Source: an uncultured Clostridia bacterium (GTDB lineage: Bacteria; Bacillota; Clostridia; Lachnospirales; Lachnospiraceae). From it: DNA of 7,539 nucleotides. A program made the translations under genes and the position numbers. Of this stretch, positions 5,548 through 7,539 are shown one piece after another. The notes below the pieces were generated by a model. That model made no database searches and was not told the origin of the DNA. It was given only the letters and a program-made list of their open reading frames with translations. Each line of letters starts with the position of its first letter. The first letter of the stretch is position 1. The stretch lies in NCBI GenBank assembly GCA_946611595.1, contig CAMODY010000089.1, forward strand, positions 1-7,539, given 5' to 3'.

Positions 5548-6368
5548 AAAAGACCTCCCGTGTCATCACCGTAATCGTATTTATCTTCCTGTACGTGCCG
5601 ATCTTCATTCTGGCCTTGGCTTCATTTAATACCGGCGCGGACATGGCAGTCTTTAAAGGCTTTACCTTTAACCGCTATGCGGAGTTGTTTAAAGATGCAG
5701 CCCTTCTTGAGCTGCTCAGGAATTCTGCGATCATCGCAGTCCTTTCTACGATCGTGGCAACGATCCTTGGAACCTGTGCCGCAATGGGCATCACAAAACT
5801 CGGAAAGAAGATGCGCTCCGCAATTATGACAGTTACAAACATCCCGATGACAAACCCGGATATCGTAACCGGTGTTTCGCTGGCTTTGATGTTTGCCTTT
5901 GCAGGAACGATGTTAAGGCTCAATTCGATCCTCGGTATCTGGACCCTTTTGATCGCGCATGTCACATTCAATCTGCCGTATGTCATTTTAAATGTCCTTC
6001 CGCGCCTGCATCAGATGGATCCGAACCTGACGGATGCCGCCTTAGACCTTGGCTGCACTCCGGTCCAGGCATTCTTTAAAGTTACGATCCACGAGATCAT
6101 GCCGGGAATCATCGCCGGCGCGCTTATGAGCTTTACGATGTCTTTGGACGATTTTGTTATTTCCTATTTCGTAACCGGAGCCGGCTTTGTAACGCTTCCG
6201 GTCGAGATCTATAACTATACAAAGAAGCCGATCCACCCGAAGGTCTTCGCGCTGTTCACGCTGATGTTCATCATCATCTTGATTCTGATGATCGTCATGA
6301 ATATCATCCAGAGCAAAACGGACCGTTCCAAAGGAAAACGATTTTCCAAGGCAGGAGGTGTTTTATGA
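5544..6368 (+). CDS. potC: Spermidine/putrescine ABC transporter permease PotC
   Basis: PotC is the second permease subunit of the polyamine importer. Its 274 residues include about six membrane segments, the first at about 8-28 and the last at about 240-260, and end in a basic tail. The segment MSLDDFVISYFVTG near 195-210 is strongly typical of PotC. The EAA loop is slightly divergent: it reads DAALDLG from D164, with IHEIMPGI where the usual form has LPxxxPGI. The start has AGGAGG at 5528-5533, ten bases ahead, inside the end of potB, and its ATG overlaps the potB TGA by four bases. Its own TGA overlaps the potD ATG in the same way. Confidence 0.95.
   Translation: MKKTSRVITVIVFIFLYVPIFILALASFNTGADMAVFKGFTFNRYAELFKDAALLELLRNSAIIAVLSTIVATILGTCAAMGITKLGKKMRSAIMTVTNIPMTNPDIVTGVSLALMFAFAGTMLRLNSILGIWTLLIAHVTFNLPYVILNVLPRLHQMDPNLTDAALDLGCTPVQAFFKVTIHEIMPGIIAGALMSFTMSLDDFVISYFVTGAGFVTLPVEIYNYTKKPIHPKVFALFTLMFIIILILMIVMNIIQSKTDRSKGKRFSKAGGVL
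6353..6358 (+). promoter_or_regulatory. Ribosome binding site of potD
   Basis: AGGAGG lies in the last codons of potC, 6 bases before the ATG at 6365 and 9 bases before a second in-frame ATG at 6368. Both spacings work. The first is favoured because it repeats the ATGA stop-start overlap used at potB/potC. The choice changes the product by one residue only. Confidence 0.85.
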
Positions 6369-7539
6369 TGCACCCTGCTTTTGCCTTTAAGAAATCGGCA
6401 GCCCGCATACTTGCCCTTGTTTTGGCGATCGTTATGACGCTTTGCGTCTTTACGATCGCCCCGCAAAGCACGGAGGCTGCAGATACCGTAACGATCAATG
6501 TCTATAACTGGGGGCAGTACATCTCCGACGGAAGCGATGGCTATCCGAACGTGATCGAAGATTTTGAAAAAGCGTATCCGAACATCAAAGTCAACTATAT
6601 GACCTTTGATTCCAACGAGAGCATGTACACGAAACTCGAAGCCGGCGGAACGTCTTTTGATGTGATCATTCCATCCGACTACATGATCGATACCCTGATC
6701 AAGCAGGATCTTTTGGAGCCTTTGGACTTTTCCAATATTCCAAACTACAAGTATATTGATAAGGCATTTAAGAATCTCGACTATGACCCGGACAACCGCT
6801 ACTCAGTTCCTTATACCTGGGGCTGCGTCGGCATCATCTACAATTCCAAATATGTAAACGAGGAAGATGCGGGAGGCTGGGACCTTCTTTGGAACAAAGA
6901 CTATGCCGGAAAGATCTTAATGTTTGATAACCCGCGAGATGCCTTTGCAATCGGAGAAGCTTTGCTTGGATACAGTCTGAACACGGAAAATCCGGATGAG
7001 CTGGCAGCCGTTGCAGAGAAGCTGAAAGAACAGAAAAACCTGGTGCAAAGCTATGTTATGGACCAGATCTTTGATAAGCTAGAGCGCGGCGAGGCGTGGA
7101 TCGGGCCGTATTACTCCGGCGACTATCTGCTGATGGTTGAAGAAAATGAAGACCTCGAGTTTTACTATCCGGAAGAAGGCTACAATCTCTTTGTAGATGC
7201 CATGTGCATTCCAAAAGGCGCACAGCACAAAAAAGAAGCGGAGATCTTTATCAACTACCTCTGTGACCCGGCAGTCTGCGGACCGAATCTCGAATGGCTG
7301 AGCTATGCGCCGCCGCAAAGCGCTGCAAAAGAATATATGGACCCGGAATTTGCCTATGATCCGATCATTGATCCGGAGGAAGAAGTTTTAAACAAGGGGC
7401 AGGCCTTCAGAGCACTTTCGAAAGAAGGCATGCAGGAGATGAGCCGCCTTTGGCTTTCCGTGAAAACAGACGACAATATCTTAGGCCGCTACCTGATCAT
7501 TACCGGCGTTGCCCTCGTTCTCGTCATCGGGCTCTGGCT
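6365..7539 (+). CDS. potD: Polyamine-binding protein PotD, C-terminally membrane-anchored, 3' end cut by the window
   Basis: PotD captures spermidine or putrescine outside the membrane and delivers it to PotB/PotC. At least 391 residues are present with no stop before the window ends. A Sec signal peptide covers about 1-38, with a TEA-A type signal peptidase I site and no lipobox (the only nearby cysteine, C27, lies in TLC). The mature part has the PotD landmarks: VYNWGQY at 46-52, DVIIPSDY at 99-106, VPYTWGCVGIIYN at 148-160, DNPRDAF at 188-194 and VDAMCIP at 277-283. By comparison with E. coli PotD as I remember it, the ligand-contacting acid at 188 and D278 are kept, a Glu is D192, and the Trp before D278 is F276. 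After the normal end of the binding domain (about 370) comes a hydrophobic run from about 377 to at least 391, which looks like a membrane anchor. Usual PotD length is about 350. Confidence 0.93.
   Translation, partial: MMHPAFAFKKSAARILALVLAIVMTLCVFTIAPQSTEAADTVTINVYNWGQYISDGSDGYPNVIEDFEKAYPNIKVNYMTFDSNESMYTKLEAGGTSFDVIIPSDYMIDTLIKQDLLEPLDFSNIPNYKYIDKAFKNLDYDPDNRYSVPYTWGCVGIIYNSKYVNEEDAGGWDLLWNKDYAGKILMFDNPRDAFAIGEALLGYSLNTENPDELAAVAEKLKEQKNLVQSYVMDQIFDKLERGEAWIGPYYSGDYLLMVEENEDLEFYYPEEGYNLFVDAMCIPKGAQHKKEAEIFINYLCDPAVCGPNLEWLSYAPPQSAAKEYMDPEFAYDPIIDPEEEVLNKGQAFRALSKEGMQEMSRLWLSVKTDDNILGRYLIITGVALVLVIGLW

Noticed and set aside
6437..6448. Possible lipobox in the PotD signal peptide (cysteine at residue 27)
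   Set aside because: The context is TLC with leucine at -1 rather than Gly/Ala/Ser, and a better signal peptidase I site follows.
1..7539. CRISPR arrays, insertion sequences, phage genes or defence systems
   Set aside because: No spaced direct repeats, transposase motifs or recognisable defence domains were seen; all long coding regions belong to housekeeping or transport families.

Overview
The window looks like chromosomal DNA of a low-to-mid GC Firmicute, most likely a Clostridia/Lachnospiraceae-type anaerobe. This is inferred from a small bacterial SRP RNA next to tadA, a ClpC adaptor of the MecA family, strong AGGAGG ribosome binding sites, a TTG start, and a potABCD cassette with Gram-positive-style sequences. 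No mobile element, phage gene, CRISPR array or tRNA was seen.

Layout. (1) At the left edge lies the 3' part of the SRP RNA gene (+), its 5' end cut off by the window. (2) Converging on it with almost no gap is tadA (-), the tRNA adenosine deaminase. (3) Upstream of tadA on the same strand is a 601-codon gene for a membrane-anchored glycoside hydrolase family 18 protein with a stalk-like domain and an SH3-like domain. It has a clear sigma-A-type promoter (extended -10) and a terminator that sits directly before the tadA ribosome binding site. (4) The divergent intergenic region of about 430 bp (2433-2861) carries the GH18 promoter, a possible 26-codon basic peptide ORF (-), several inverted repeats including a multi-branched foldable segment, and a possible mecA promoter. 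(5) mecA (+) has no visible Shine-Dalgarno sequence. (6) A 93-bp spacer holds a strong intrinsic terminator whose U-tract abuts the potA ribosome binding site, plus a competing upstream stem, so it could act as an attenuator. (7) potA, potB, potC and potD (+) form a tightly packed operon with ATGA overlaps at potB/potC and potC/potD. potD runs off the right edge.

How the genes work together. PotA (ATPase), PotB and PotC (permeases) and PotD (binding protein) would form one spermidine/putrescine ABC importer. The other genes are housekeeping: co-translational targeting (SRP RNA), wobble inosine formation (TadA), regulated proteolysis (MecA with ClpC) and cell-envelope glycan hydrolysis (GH18). 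I see no undescribed multi-gene system. The points most worth checking are the terminator/anti-terminator arrangement before potA, the C-terminal membrane segment on PotD in place of a lipoprotein anchor, the apparently leaderless or SD-less mecA, and the structured DNA between the GH18 gene and mecA.
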